Below the pieces are notes generated by a model, which did no database searches, was not told the origin of the DNA, and was given only the letters and a program-made list of their open reading frames with translations. The position numbers and the translations under genes are program-made. A stretch of DNA of 35,362 nt, taken from Porphyromonadaceae bacterium UBA7048. GTDB taxonomy: Bacteria; Bacteroidota; Bacteroidia; Bacteroidales; Muribaculaceae. Positions 23,635 to 31,533 of the stretch are shown here, piece after piece; the stretch's first letter is position 1; each line of letters begins with the position of its first letter. The DNA lies in assembly GCA_002493945.1 (NCBI GenBank), contig DLAL01000060.1, positions 1 to 35,362 on the forward strand, read 5' to 3'.

Positions 23635-25191
23635 ATGTTTTCTCTGACCAATCTGATTATTGTGGCCATTGTGGCCGCTGTCCTTGCCGCCGCTATCGCA
23701 GCCGGAGTCACTCTGATGCTGCAGAGGCGCATGGCCGGGACCCGGGCAAAACTGATCCTTGACGACGCACGGCGCGAGGCCGAGGACCTCAAGCGCGACA
23801 AAGTGCTCGAAGGCCGCGAAGAGGCCCTGTCAATCACATCCGAGGCCGAGAAGGCCGCACAGCAGAAGATGTCGAAGCTCCAGTCAACTGAAGCCAAGAT
23901 GAAGCAGCGGGAGCTCCAGCTCAACCAGCAGCAGAGCGAGAACCAGCGCACCCGCAACGAACTCGACGGCGTCCGGCAGAACCTCGACGCCCAGCAGAAT
24001 GTCATCAACCAGCGCCAGCAGCAGCTCGACGAGATGCACCGCCAGGCTCAGGACCTTCTGGAGCACATCTCCGGACTATCTTCCGATGAGGCCAAGGAGA
24101 AACTCATACAGAGCCTCAAGGACGAGGCCCGCACTGCCGCTGCCGCGTACATCAACGACATAATGGACGATGCCAAGCTCACGGCCAACAAGGAGGCCAA
24201 GCGCATTGTCGTGCAGTCCATCCAGCGCGTGGCCACGGAGACGGCCATCGAGAACTCGGTGACGGTGTTCCACATCGACTCCGACGAAATAAAGGGCCGA
24301 ATCATCGGCCGCGAGGGCCGCAACATCCGCGCTCTCGAAGCCGCCACAGGCATCGAAATCATCGTCGACGACACCCCCGAGGCCATCGTCCTCTCGGGCT
24401 TCGACCCCGTGCGCCGCGAGATAGCCCGTCTGGCGCTCCACCAGCTCGTGGCCGACGGCCGCATCCATCCGGCACGTATCGAGGAAGTCGTGGCCAAGGT
24501 GCGCAAGCAGCTTGAGCAGGAAATCATCGAGACGGGCCAGCGTACGGCCATCGACCTCGGTATCCACGGACTCCACCCCGAGCTCATACGTCTGGTGGGC
24601 AAGATGAAATACCGCTCAAGCTACGGTCAGAACCTCCTACAGCACTCACGCGAGACGGCCAACCTCTGCGCCGTCATGGCATCCGAGCTCGGCCTCAACC
24701 CCAAGAAGGCCCGTCGCGCAGGTCTGCTCCACGATATCGGCAAGGTGCCTGACGAGGAGCCCGAACTGCCCCACGCACTCCTGAGCATGAAGCTGGCCGA
24801 GAAGTACAAGGAGAAGCCCGAAATCTGCAACGCCATCGGCGCGCACCACGACGAAGTCGAGCAGACATCGCTCCTGGCGCCCATCGTACAGGTCTGCGAC
24901 GCCATCTCGGGCGCACGTCCCGGCGCACGCCGCGAGATTGTCGAGGCATACATCAAGCGACTCAACGACCTCGAGCAGCTCGCCATGAGCTATCCCGGCG
25001 TCATCAAGACATATGCCATCCAGGCCGGACGCGAGCTCCGCGTCATCGTCGGAGCCGACAAGATCGACGACGCCGAGACCGAAAAGCTCTCGTCGGAAAT
25101 CGCACGCCGCATCCAGGATGAGATGACCTATCCCGGACAGGTCAAAATCACCGTCATCCGCGAAACGCGTTCGGTCAGCTTCGCCAAATAA
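23635..25191 (+). CDS. rny: Ribonuclease Y
   Basis: Membrane-anchored endoribonuclease that starts mRNA decay. 518 residues from ATG 23635; the frame is open further upstream (to 23596), but that part is inside the RNA terminator. Order: a transmembrane helix at about 4-28 (LTNLIIVAIVAAVLAAAIAAG), a long charged coiled coil to about 190, a KH domain (GRIIGREGRNIRALE near 221-235) and an HD domain (LLHDIGK near 363-369, AHHDEVE near 402). The catalytic His-Asp pair is intact. It is followed by ricT after only 3 bases; in Bacillus subtilis RicT is part of the complex that steers RNase Y, so the pairing is meaningful. Confidence 0.96.
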   Translation: MFSLTNLIIVAIVAAVLAAAIAAGVTLMLQRRMAGTRAKLILDDARREAEDLKRDKVLEGREEALSITSEAEKAAQQKMSKLQSTEAKMKQRELQLNQQQSENQRTRNELDGVRQNLDAQQNVINQRQQQLDEMHRQAQDLLEHISGLSSDEAKEKLIQSLKDEARTAAAAYINDIMDDAKLTANKEAKRIVVQSIQRVATETAIENSVTVFHIDSDEIKGRIIGREGRNIRALEAATGIEIIVDDTPEAIVLSGFDPVRREIARLALHQLVADGRIHPARIEEVVAKVRKQLEQEIIETGQRTAIDLGIHGLHPELIRLVGKMKYRSSYGQNLLQHSRETANLCAVMASELGLNPKKARRAGLLHDIGKVPDEEPELPHALLSMKLAEKYKEKPEICNAIGAHHDEVEQTSLLAPIVQVCDAISGARPGARREIVEAYIKRLNDLEQLAMSYPGVIKTYAIQAGRELRVIVGADKIDDAETEKLSSEIARRIQDEMTYPGQVKITVIRETRSVSFAK

Positions 25192-25194
25192 GCT

Positions 25195-26733
25195 ATGGCT
25201 CACCGTAACAGCAAGCAGGATAACCGGAGCCGTCGCCAGGACGCTCCGGAGAAACCGTCGCCCGACACTCAGACGGCCGATGCTGCCGCCGAGCCTCGCG
25301 ACGGCGCCGAATCCCCCGAGGTCAGTGACAAGACCGCCGACACCGACAGCCCGGAGTCCACGGTCAATGAGCTCGGAGGCGAGCGCCGTGCACGCTGCCG
25401 GCGCGTCGACGACGTGCCCGACGACTGCCGCGGACGCAAGCTCCACAGCACCGACTGGCTCGAGGACATCCCCGGCGGACTCGCCAGAAGCGAGTACGTA
25501 GAGGTGCAGTTCAAGAACACGCGCAAGGGATACTACCGCAACTGCACCAACCTTCCGCTGGTCATCGGCGACATGGTGGCCGTCGAGGCAGCTCCGGGAC
25601 ACGACATAGGCCGCGTGAGCCTCACGGGCGCCCTGGCCGAGCTGCGTATGCGCCGCTCCATGGGCCGCAGCGCCGCCTCGTCGGAGATACGCCGTGTCTT
25701 CCGCAAGGCCAAGCCGGCCGACATGGAGAAGTACGAGGAGGCACGCGCACGCGAGGACGACACCATGATACGCGCACGCCGCATAGCCGAGAGCCTGCAG
25801 CTCAACATGAAGATTGGCGACGTAGAGTATCAGGGCGACGGCAACAAAGCCATATTCTACTATATCGCCGACGAGCGTGTCGACTTCCGGCAGCTCATCA
25901 AGGTCCTTGCCGAGACATTCAAGGTCCGCATCGAGATGAAGCAGATAGGCGCCCGTCAGGAAGCCGGCCGCATAGGCGGCATCGGTCCGTGCGGACGTCC
26001 GCTGTGCTGCTCCCTGTGGATGACCAACTTCGTCTCGGTGGCCACCAGCGCCGCACGCTATCAGGACATATCCCTCAATCCGCAGAAACTCGCCGGACAG
26101 TGCGCCAAGCTCAAGTGCTGCCTCAACTTCGAGGTGGACGCCTACGTGGAGGCATCGCGCAAGATGCCGCCGCGCGACACCGTCCTCGAGACCGCCGACA
26201 GCTCCTACTACCACTTCAAGAGCGACATCTTCAACCGCCTTGTCACCTACTCCACCGACCGCTCGCTTGCAGCCAACCTCGTCACCATAAGCGCCGACCG
26301 CGTATTCGAGGTCATAGCTCTCAACAAAGCCGGTGAGAAGCCGCTCTCGCTCACACCTGATGCGGAGCAGAAGCCAAAGACTCGTCCGGAGTTCGGAGAC
26401 ATACTCGGCGAGGACGACGACCTGGCCCGATTCGACAAGAAAAAGAAGAAGAAAAAGAAATCTTCGGGACAAAAGCAGCCACAGCCTTCAGCCGACGGGC
26501 AGAAGAAGCCACAGCAAGGCTCCGACGACCGCAAGAAAGCCCGGCCCGACGGAGCGAAGCCACAGGGTGAGCAGCGGCCGCCCAAACCCAAACAGCGGCC
26601 CGCGCGCCCTGCACAGGAGGGTGCGGCCGAAGGCGGCGGCGCAGCTCAGACGCCCAAGGGACAGACGCCCGAAGGAGCGCCCCAGCGCAAAAAGAAAAAC
26701 CGGCCCAGACCTCAGGGGCCAAAACCTGAATGA
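25195..26733 (+). CDS. ricT: RicT-like PSP1-domain iron-sulfur protein with long basic tail
   Basis: Homologue of B. subtilis RicT (YaaT), which with RicA and RicF carries [4Fe-4S] clusters and modulates RNase Y. 512 residues. The first 70 residues are polar and probably disordered. The PSP1 core spans roughly 95-345. The Cys clusters typical of RicT are present: GPCGRPLCCS near 263-272 and GQCAKLKCC near 301-309. From about residue 412 the protein is low complexity, rich in Lys, Gln, Pro and Gly (KKKKKK run, then many KPQ/RPP steps), which B. subtilis RicT (about 275 residues) lacks; it may bind RNA. It starts 3 bases after rny and overlaps gldH (ATGA 26730-26733). No RicA or RicF homologue is in the window. 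Confidence 0.88.
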   Translation: MAHRNSKQDNRSRRQDAPEKPSPDTQTADAAAEPRDGAESPEVSDKTADTDSPESTVNELGGERRARCRRVDDVPDDCRGRKLHSTDWLEDIPGGLARSEYVEVQFKNTRKGYYRNCTNLPLVIGDMVAVEAAPGHDIGRVSLTGALAELRMRRSMGRSAASSEIRRVFRKAKPADMEKYEEARAREDDTMIRARRIAESLQLNMKIGDVEYQGDGNKAIFYYIADERVDFRQLIKVLAETFKVRIEMKQIGARQEAGRIGGIGPCGRPLCCSLWMTNFVSVATSAARYQDISLNPQKLAGQCAKLKCCLNFEVDAYVEASRKMPPRDTVLETADSSYYHFKSDIFNRLVTYSTDRSLAANLVTISADRVFEVIALNKAGEKPLSLTPDAEQKPKTRPEFGDILGEDDDLARFDKKKKKKKKSSGQKQPQPSADGQKKPQQGSDDRKKARPDGAKPQGEQRPPKPKQRPARPAQEGAAEGGGAAQTPKGQTPEGAPQRKKKNRPRPQGPKPE

Positions 26734-27245
26734 TGAACAGACGTCTTATGAAATATCGTCTCGCGGCGGCCGCGACAGTACTTGCTGTCGTGGCCGCTAC
26801 GACCGCGTGCGGCATCACAGGTTCGCGCGGCAACGGCGACGACAACTATTTCAGCGCTTTCCATACCTTCACCTCCCGGGAATGGAACTATGCCGAACCT
26901 GTGACGTTCAGGGTCGACACCCTGCGCGACAGCATCGCCCGCGGCGGCGACCTGCTCCTGTCCGTGCGCCACACCGGCGGCTACCGCTACGGCAACCTCT
27001 GGCTCGAGCTCTCCTATCCGCTGAACGACAGCGTCATGCAGGTTGACACCCTCAACATCATCCTCGCCGACGACTATGGTCACTGGCTCGGACACGGCAT
27101 CGGTCCTTCGGTGCAACTCTCCGACACTGTGGCACGCGGCATCGACATCGCACGCGGCATGGAGATAAAGCTCCGCCACATCATGCGCCTTGACACGCTG
27201 GCGAACATTGAGCAGGTCGGAATTGTTTTTCTTCCGAAATTCTGA
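26730..27245 (+). CDS. gldH: Gliding motility-associated lipoprotein GldH
   Basis: Predicted lipoprotein of 171 residues. The signal peptide (RLAAAATVLAVVAATTAC) ends in a lipobox with Cys 27. The rest is a beta-rich domain with YRYGNLWLELSYPLND and GHWLGHGIGPSVQLSD, matching the GldH family. GldH was named in Flavobacterium johnsoniae gliding, but it is widespread in non-gliding Bacteroidales, where its role is not settled. Two adjacent in-frame ATGs (26730 and 26733) overlap the ricT stop, so translation is probably coupled. The next gene starts 5 bases after the stop. Confidence 0.85.
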   Translation: MMNRRLMKYRLAAAATVLAVVAATTACGITGSRGNGDDNYFSAFHTFTSREWNYAEPVTFRVDTLRDSIARGGDLLLSVRHTGGYRYGNLWLELSYPLNDSVMQVDTLNIILADDYGHWLGHGIGPSVQLSDTVARGIDIARGMEIKLRHIMRLDTLANIEQVGIVFLPKF

Positions 27246-27250
27246 AACGA

Positions 27251-27895
27251 ATGACTACTGACACCCGACAGCATTTCGACAGTCTACTGTTCGACATGGA
27301 CGGCACCCTATGGGATGCCGTCGACAGCTACTGCGCCGTGTGGAACGCCGCCATTGACCGCGTGTGTCCCCGTGTGGAGCGCATCGGCTACGACAGGCTG
27401 TCGCGACTCATGGGCACGCCCCTGAAGGAGATATACGACCGTCTGATAGGCACCGGATGCGACTACGCCACATTCATGGACGAGCTTCTCCGCCAGGAGA
27501 AGCGTCTGATGCCGCAGCTGGGCGGACGGCTCTATCCCGGTGTCCGCGGGACCCTGACGGAGCTTGCGCGCACACACCGCCTCTTCATGGTCAGCAACTG
27601 CAACGCCGAAGGCCTTCCCGTCTTCCTGGAGTACACGGGGCTGAAGCCGCTCTTCACCGACACCATCTCCTATGGAGAGACCGGGCAGGAGAAAGACCGC
27701 AACATCGCCCTGATGGTGCGCCGCCACGGTCTGGAAGCGCCGCTCTACGTGGGCGACACCGCAGGTGACTGCCGATGCTCCCACGCCGCCGGAGTGCCTT
27801 TCGCCTGGGCAAGCTACGGATTCGGCACCGGCGTCACCGACGCCGACTACACACTTGCCTGTATTTCGGATCTGCTAAAAATTGGTGGAATATGA
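27251..27895 (+). CDS. HAD-superfamily hydrolase (phosphoglycolate phosphatase-like)
   Basis: Cytoplasmic phosphatase of 214 residues. HAD motif I is FDMDGTLWD with nucleophile D15 and acid D17; motif II is MVSNCN (Ser near 116), motif III is the Lys of GQEKDRNI, and motif IV is VGDTAGDC with the two aspartates. The helical cap between motifs I and II fits subclass I (Gph/PGMB type). The substrate cannot be told from sequence. It starts 5 bases after gldH and overlaps the next gene as ATGA (27892-27895). Confidence 0.85.
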   Translation: MTTDTRQHFDSLLFDMDGTLWDAVDSYCAVWNAAIDRVCPRVERIGYDRLSRLMGTPLKEIYDRLIGTGCDYATFMDELLRQEKRLMPQLGGRLYPGVRGTLTELARTHRLFMVSNCNAEGLPVFLEYTGLKPLFTDTISYGETGQEKDRNIALMVRRHGLEAPLYVGDTAGDCRCSHAAGVPFAWASYGFGTGVTDADYTLACISDLLKIGGI

Positions 27896-29106
27896 AAGAA
27901 CCTAAGCACAACTACAGCATCGACCTGCTCGGCAGCGACGAGCAGGCGCGCCGCATAGGCCCGATAAAGGAGGCTATGCGTGCCGCCGGTATCAGGCACT
28001 GCCTCATATACGACAACGCCAACATCTACTATCTCACCGGACGCGTGTTCCGCGGATACGTATATATAAACACCGACCTCGAAGCGCCTCTGTACTTCGT
28101 GCGCCGGCCCAACCATCTCACCGCCGGAGCCGGCGGTGGCGCCGTACACTATATCCGCAAGCCGGAGGAAATACGCGGCATACTTGAGCAGGCCGGCATA
28201 GACCCTGACGCTCCGGTCGGCCTCGAGCTGGGCAAGAACGCCTACTCCGAGGTGATGCGCCTGGCCGCCGTCTTCGGCGGACAGACTGCCGACGTCACCG
28301 CCATCATGCGTGCGCGCCGCGCCGTCAAGACCGACGCCGAGATTGACGCCATCCGCCGCTCGGGTGTCCGTCAGTCGCTGGTCTACGAGCGCATCCCCCA
28401 CCTCTACCGCGAGGGCATGACCGACATAGAGTTCCAGATCGAGATAGAGCGCGCATCGCGTCTGGCCGGATGTCTGGGACAGTTCCGCGTCAGCGGTACC
28501 GACATGGAGCTCTTCATGGGCAATGTCCTGACCGGCGAGAACGCCGACTGTCCGTCGCCTTACGATTTCGCCATGGGCGGCGAGGGCCTCGACCCCTCCA
28601 TCCCCGTGGGCGCCAACGGCACCGTCATCGGCGAGAACAGCCCGGTCATGGTCGATGTCAACGGCAACTATGACGGCTACATGACCGACATGACACGCAT
28701 GTACGTCGCCGGCACGGCCTCAGACACCGTCCTGAAGCTCAACGACCTTTCGCGCCGCATATGCGACGCCCTCGCGTCGATGATGCGTCCCGGCGCGGCC
28801 GCCGCCGACCTCTACGCGCGCGCAGCCTCCATGGCCGCCGAGGCCGGAATGGCCGACTACTTCATGGGGCACCGCTACCACGCAGGATTCGTCGGCCACG
28901 GTGTAGGCATCGAGGTGAACGAGCTCCCCGTACTGGCGCCACGGTCGAAGGACATCCTTCAGGCCGGCAACGTCATAGCCGTCGAACCCAAGTTCGTCAT
29001 CCCGGGCGTAGGCGCCGTAGGCATCGAGAACACCTATGCCGTCTGCGACGGACGTGCGGCCGAGAAACTCACCACCGCTTCCGAAGCGGTAGTACAGCTC
29101 GACTGA
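27892..29106 (+). CDS. M24 family metallopeptidase (Xaa-Pro aminopeptidase-like)
   Basis: Cytoplasmic pita-bread-fold aminopeptidase of 404 residues. The N-terminal creatinase-like domain covers about 20-155. The catalytic domain has the five dimetal ligands in order: D255 and D266 (MVDVNGNYDGYMTDMTR), H336 (VGHGVGIEVNELP), E365 (AVEPKF) and E379 (GIENTYAV). This suggests cleavage of X-Pro bonds, although prolidase and creatinase relatives share the residues. The start at 27892 overlaps the HAD gene stop; a longer in-frame start at 27775 is inside that gene. A hairpin follows at 29129-29144. Confidence 0.9.
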   Translation: MKEPKHNYSIDLLGSDEQARRIGPIKEAMRAAGIRHCLIYDNANIYYLTGRVFRGYVYINTDLEAPLYFVRRPNHLTAGAGGGAVHYIRKPEEIRGILEQAGIDPDAPVGLELGKNAYSEVMRLAAVFGGQTADVTAIMRARRAVKTDAEIDAIRRSGVRQSLVYERIPHLYREGMTDIEFQIEIERASRLAGCLGQFRVSGTDMELFMGNVLTGENADCPSPYDFAMGGEGLDPSIPVGANGTVIGENSPVMVDVNGNYDGYMTDMTRMYVAGTASDTVLKLNDLSRRICDALASMMRPGAAAADLYARAASMAAEAGMADYFMGHRYHAGFVGHGVGIEVNELPVLAPRSKDILQAGNVIAVEPKFVIPGVGAVGIENTYAVCDGRAAEKLTTASEAVVQLD

Positions 29107-29128
29107 CACACGGCCACCCTTCACCGCA

Positions 29129-29144
29129 CGGCCCGGCAGGGCCG
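29129..29144 (+). other. GC hairpin before the nucleotidyltransferase gene
   Basis: CGGCCC (29129-29134) and GGGCCG (29139-29144) form a perfect 6-bp stem with a GGCA loop, 23 bases after the M24 peptidase stop and 28 bases before the next start. No T-run follows, so it is not a standard terminator; it may stabilise or pause the transcript. Confidence 0.4.
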
Positions 29145-29172
29145 CGCTTACCAATCGTTTTCTGACCACGCA

Positions 29173-30639
29173 ATGAATCTGAAAGACAGAATAGATACAC
29201 GGACATTCCACACCGTGGGCTCCGCAGCCGACACTCTCGGCCGCGAGGCATACGTCGTGGGCGGATATGTCCGCGACCTCATCATAGGACGCGCGTCGAA
29301 AGATGTCGACTTCGTCACCGTCGGCTCGGGCATCGAACTGGCCGAAGCGGTGGCAGCCCGGATGGGCCGCGGCGTGCATCTGACCGTGTACCGCAACTAC
29401 GGCACGGCACAGCTCCGGCGCGGCGAGACCGAGCTGGAGTTTGTCGGAGCACGGCGAGAGTCATACCGGCGCGAGTCGCGCAACCCTGTAGTCGAGGACG
29501 GAACCCTCGAGGACGACCTCGCACGCCGCGACTTCACCATCAACGCCATGGCCATCTGCGTCAACGCCGACCGTTTCGGCGAGCTGGTCGACCGCTACGA
29601 CGGCATGGGCGACCTCGGGCGCCGCATCATCCGCACGCCGCTCGACCCCGACGTCACGTTCAGCGACGACCCACTGCGCATGATGCGTGCCATACGCTTC
29701 GCCACCCAGCTCCAGTTCGACATATATCCCGAGACCTTCGACGCCATCCGCCGCAACGCTCCGCGCATCAGCATCATCACCGCCGAGCGCATCAAGGACG
29801 AGCTCTTCAAGATTATGGCCGCACCCAGGCCATCCATCGGCTGGAAACTCCTTCTGGACAGCGGACTGCTGGCCATCATCCTCCCCGAGCTGGCACGCAT
29901 GAAGGGCGTCGAGGTGGTGGGCGGACGCGGCCACAAGGACAATTTCTACCACACCATGGCCGTGCTCGACAGCGTCGCCGCCGTCTCGGACAAGGTCCTG
30001 CTGCGCTGGGCAGCCCTCTTCCACGACATCGGCAAGCCCGTGACAAAGCACTACGACCCCGTCCGCGGCTGGACCTTCCACAATCATAACTTCATCGGTG
30101 CCAAGATGGTGAAGACCATTTTCCGCCGCATGAAGTTCCCCCTGGGCCAGGATCTGGCATATGTCGCCAAGCTCGTCGAGCTCCACATGCGCCCCATAGC
30201 GCTGGTGGAGGACGAAGTCACCGACAGCGCCGTGCGCCGCCTCGCCAACTATGCCGAGGACGACCTGGACGACCTGATGATTCTCGCGCGTGCCGACATC
30301 ACAAGCAAGGACGAGGCGCGCAAGGCCCGCTATCTGGCCAACTTTGACCTGGTCGAGGAGAAATTCCGCGCCACACATGAGAAGGACGTCGAGCGAAACC
30401 GCAAGAACCCTGTCGACGGCACCGAGATTATGGCTCTCTTCGGACTGCCGCAGAGTCCGGAGGTAGGCTATTTCACCAAGAACCTCAAGCAGGCCGTCAA
30501 GGACTGCGTCATCGAGGACAACCGCCACGCAGCCTTCGAGTATCTCCTGCAGCTCGCCCGGGAGAAAGGCATAGAGCCGCTCTACGACCCCTTCGCCGAA
30601 TCCGACGCCGAAGACTCACCGACCGAAACCGCTGATTGA
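29173..30639 (+). CDS. tRNA nucleotidyltransferase / poly(A) polymerase family protein with HD domain
   Basis: Class II nucleotidyltransferase, most likely the CCA-adding enzyme that completes or repairs tRNA 3' ends. 488 residues. The head has VVGGYVRDLIIGR (G30-G31, R34-D35) and the metal-binding D44-x-D46 (SKDVDFVT). The neck has RRDFTINAMAIC and DPLRMMRAIRFATQL, which in CCA enzymes bind and select nucleotides. A C-terminal HD domain (LFHDIGKPVTKH near 281-292) is present, as in many Bacteroidota homologues annotated as CCA tRNA nucleotidyltransferase. No competing CCA gene is seen in the window, but poly(A) polymerase activity cannot be excluded by eye. queD starts 2 bases after its stop. 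Confidence 0.88.
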   Translation: MNLKDRIDTRTFHTVGSAADTLGREAYVVGGYVRDLIIGRASKDVDFVTVGSGIELAEAVAARMGRGVHLTVYRNYGTAQLRRGETELEFVGARRESYRRESRNPVVEDGTLEDDLARRDFTINAMAICVNADRFGELVDRYDGMGDLGRRIIRTPLDPDVTFSDDPLRMMRAIRFATQLQFDIYPETFDAIRRNAPRISIITAERIKDELFKIMAAPRPSIGWKLLLDSGLLAIILPELARMKGVEVVGGRGHKDNFYHTMAVLDSVAAVSDKVLLRWAALFHDIGKPVTKHYDPVRGWTFHNHNFIGAKMVKTIFRRMKFPLGQDLAYVAKLVELHMRPIALVEDEVTDSAVRRLANYAEDDLDDLMILARADITSKDEARKARYLANFDLVEEKFRATHEKDVERNRKNPVDGTEIMALFGLPQSPEVGYFTKNLKQAVKDCVIEDNRHAAFEYLLQLAREKGIEPLYDPFAESDAEDSPTETAD

Positions 30640-30641
30640 AT

Positions 30642-30974
30642 ATGTACTACGTAACAAAACGACTCGAAATATCCGCCGCACACCGCCTCGACCTCGACTA
30701 CGAGAGCAAGTGCACCGCCATACACGGCCACAACTGGATTGTGACCGTCTACTGCCGCGCCGCCGAACTGAACCGCAACGGCATGGTCACCGACTTCACC
30801 GACATCAAGCGCATGGTCACCGAGCGCCTTGACCACCGATGCCTCAACGACACCCTCCCCTTCAATCCCACCGCCGAGAACATCGCATGGTGGATATGCG
30901 ACAACGTGGACAACTGCTACCGCGTCGAGGTGCAGGAGAGCGAGGGCAATACCGCAGCTTACGAAAAGGACTGA
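30642..30974 (+). CDS. queD: 6-carboxy-5,6,7,8-tetrahydropterin synthase
   Basis: Second step of queuosine/preQ0 synthesis, turning dihydroneopterin triphosphate into 6-carboxytetrahydropterin. 110 residues. The zinc ligands are H14 (SAAHRL), H28 and H30 (IHGHNW), and the catalytic Cys is C24 (ESKCTAIHGH). The ATG at 30642 is chosen over an in-frame TTG at 30636 that overlaps the previous stop. queE follows after 7 bases, so the next pathway step is cotranscribed; queC, queF and folE are not in the window. Confidence 0.92.
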   Translation: MYYVTKRLEISAAHRLDLDYESKCTAIHGHNWIVTVYCRAAELNRNGMVTDFTDIKRMVTERLDHRCLNDTLPFNPTAENIAWWICDNVDNCYRVEVQESEGNTAAYEKD

Positions 30975-30981
30975 CACTGCC

Positions 30982-31533
30982 ATGCATACGTACAAGGTCA
31001 ACGAGATATTCTACTCCCTTCAGGGCGAAGGCTTCCACACGGGCACTCCGGCAGTATTCCTCCGCTTCTCGGGATGCAACCGCGCCTGTGACTTCTGCGA
31101 CACGGCCCATCAGAGCGGCACGGCGATGACCGCCGCCGATATCGTGGCGGAGTGCAAGGGATATCCGGCACGGCACATAGTCGTCACCGGCGGCGAGCCG
31201 CTCCTCCAGCTCGACAGCACGCTCATCGACATGCTCCATGCCGAAGGATTCTACATCCAGATAGAGACCAACGGCACCATCGTGCCGCCTGAGGGCATCG
31301 ACTGGGTCACCTGCTCGCCCAAGGAACCGCCGCTGGCCGTCACCCGTGCCGACGAGCTGAAAGTGGTCTATCAGGGACAGGACGTCGAAGCGGTCGCCGC
31401 CGGCATCAGCGCCCCCAACCGCTTCCTCCAGCCATGCTCGGGCCTGAACATTCCCGAGACCGTGGCCTACATCCTCGCACATCCACACTGGCGTCTGTCG
31501 CTCCAGACCCATAAGTTGCTCGATATCAGATGA
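30982..31533 (+). CDS. queE: 7-carboxy-7-deazaguanine synthase (radical SAM)
   Basis: Radical-SAM enzyme that contracts 6-carboxytetrahydropterin to 7-carboxy-7-deazaguanine, directly after QueD in the pathway. 183 residues from ATG 30982. The cluster motif CNRACDFC has C32, C36 and C39 (CxxxCxxC), and VTGGEPLLQ is the SAM-binding GGEP motif. FYSLQGEG at the N-terminus is the usual QueE signature. An upstream in-frame start at 30829 lies inside queD and is rejected. The stop overlaps the next gene as ATGA (31530-31533). Confidence 0.93.
   Translation: MHTYKVNEIFYSLQGEGFHTGTPAVFLRFSGCNRACDFCDTAHQSGTAMTAADIVAECKGYPARHIVVTGGEPLLQLDSTLIDMLHAEGFYIQIETNGTIVPPEGIDWVTCSPKEPPLAVTRADELKVVYQGQDVEAVAAGISAPNRFLQPCSGLNIPETVAYILAHPHWRLSLQTHKLLDIR

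Noticed and set aside
26440..26460. A-rich run (AAAAAGAAGAAGAAAAAG) in ricT as a slippage or frameshift site
   Set aside because: The frame is intact through the Lys run and the downstream tail keeps the same basic composition up to a stop overlapping gldH.
24646..26472. 608-codon open frame on the - strand across rny and ricT
   Set aside because: It spans two certain genes in antisense, has no recognisable domain and no promoter box in front.
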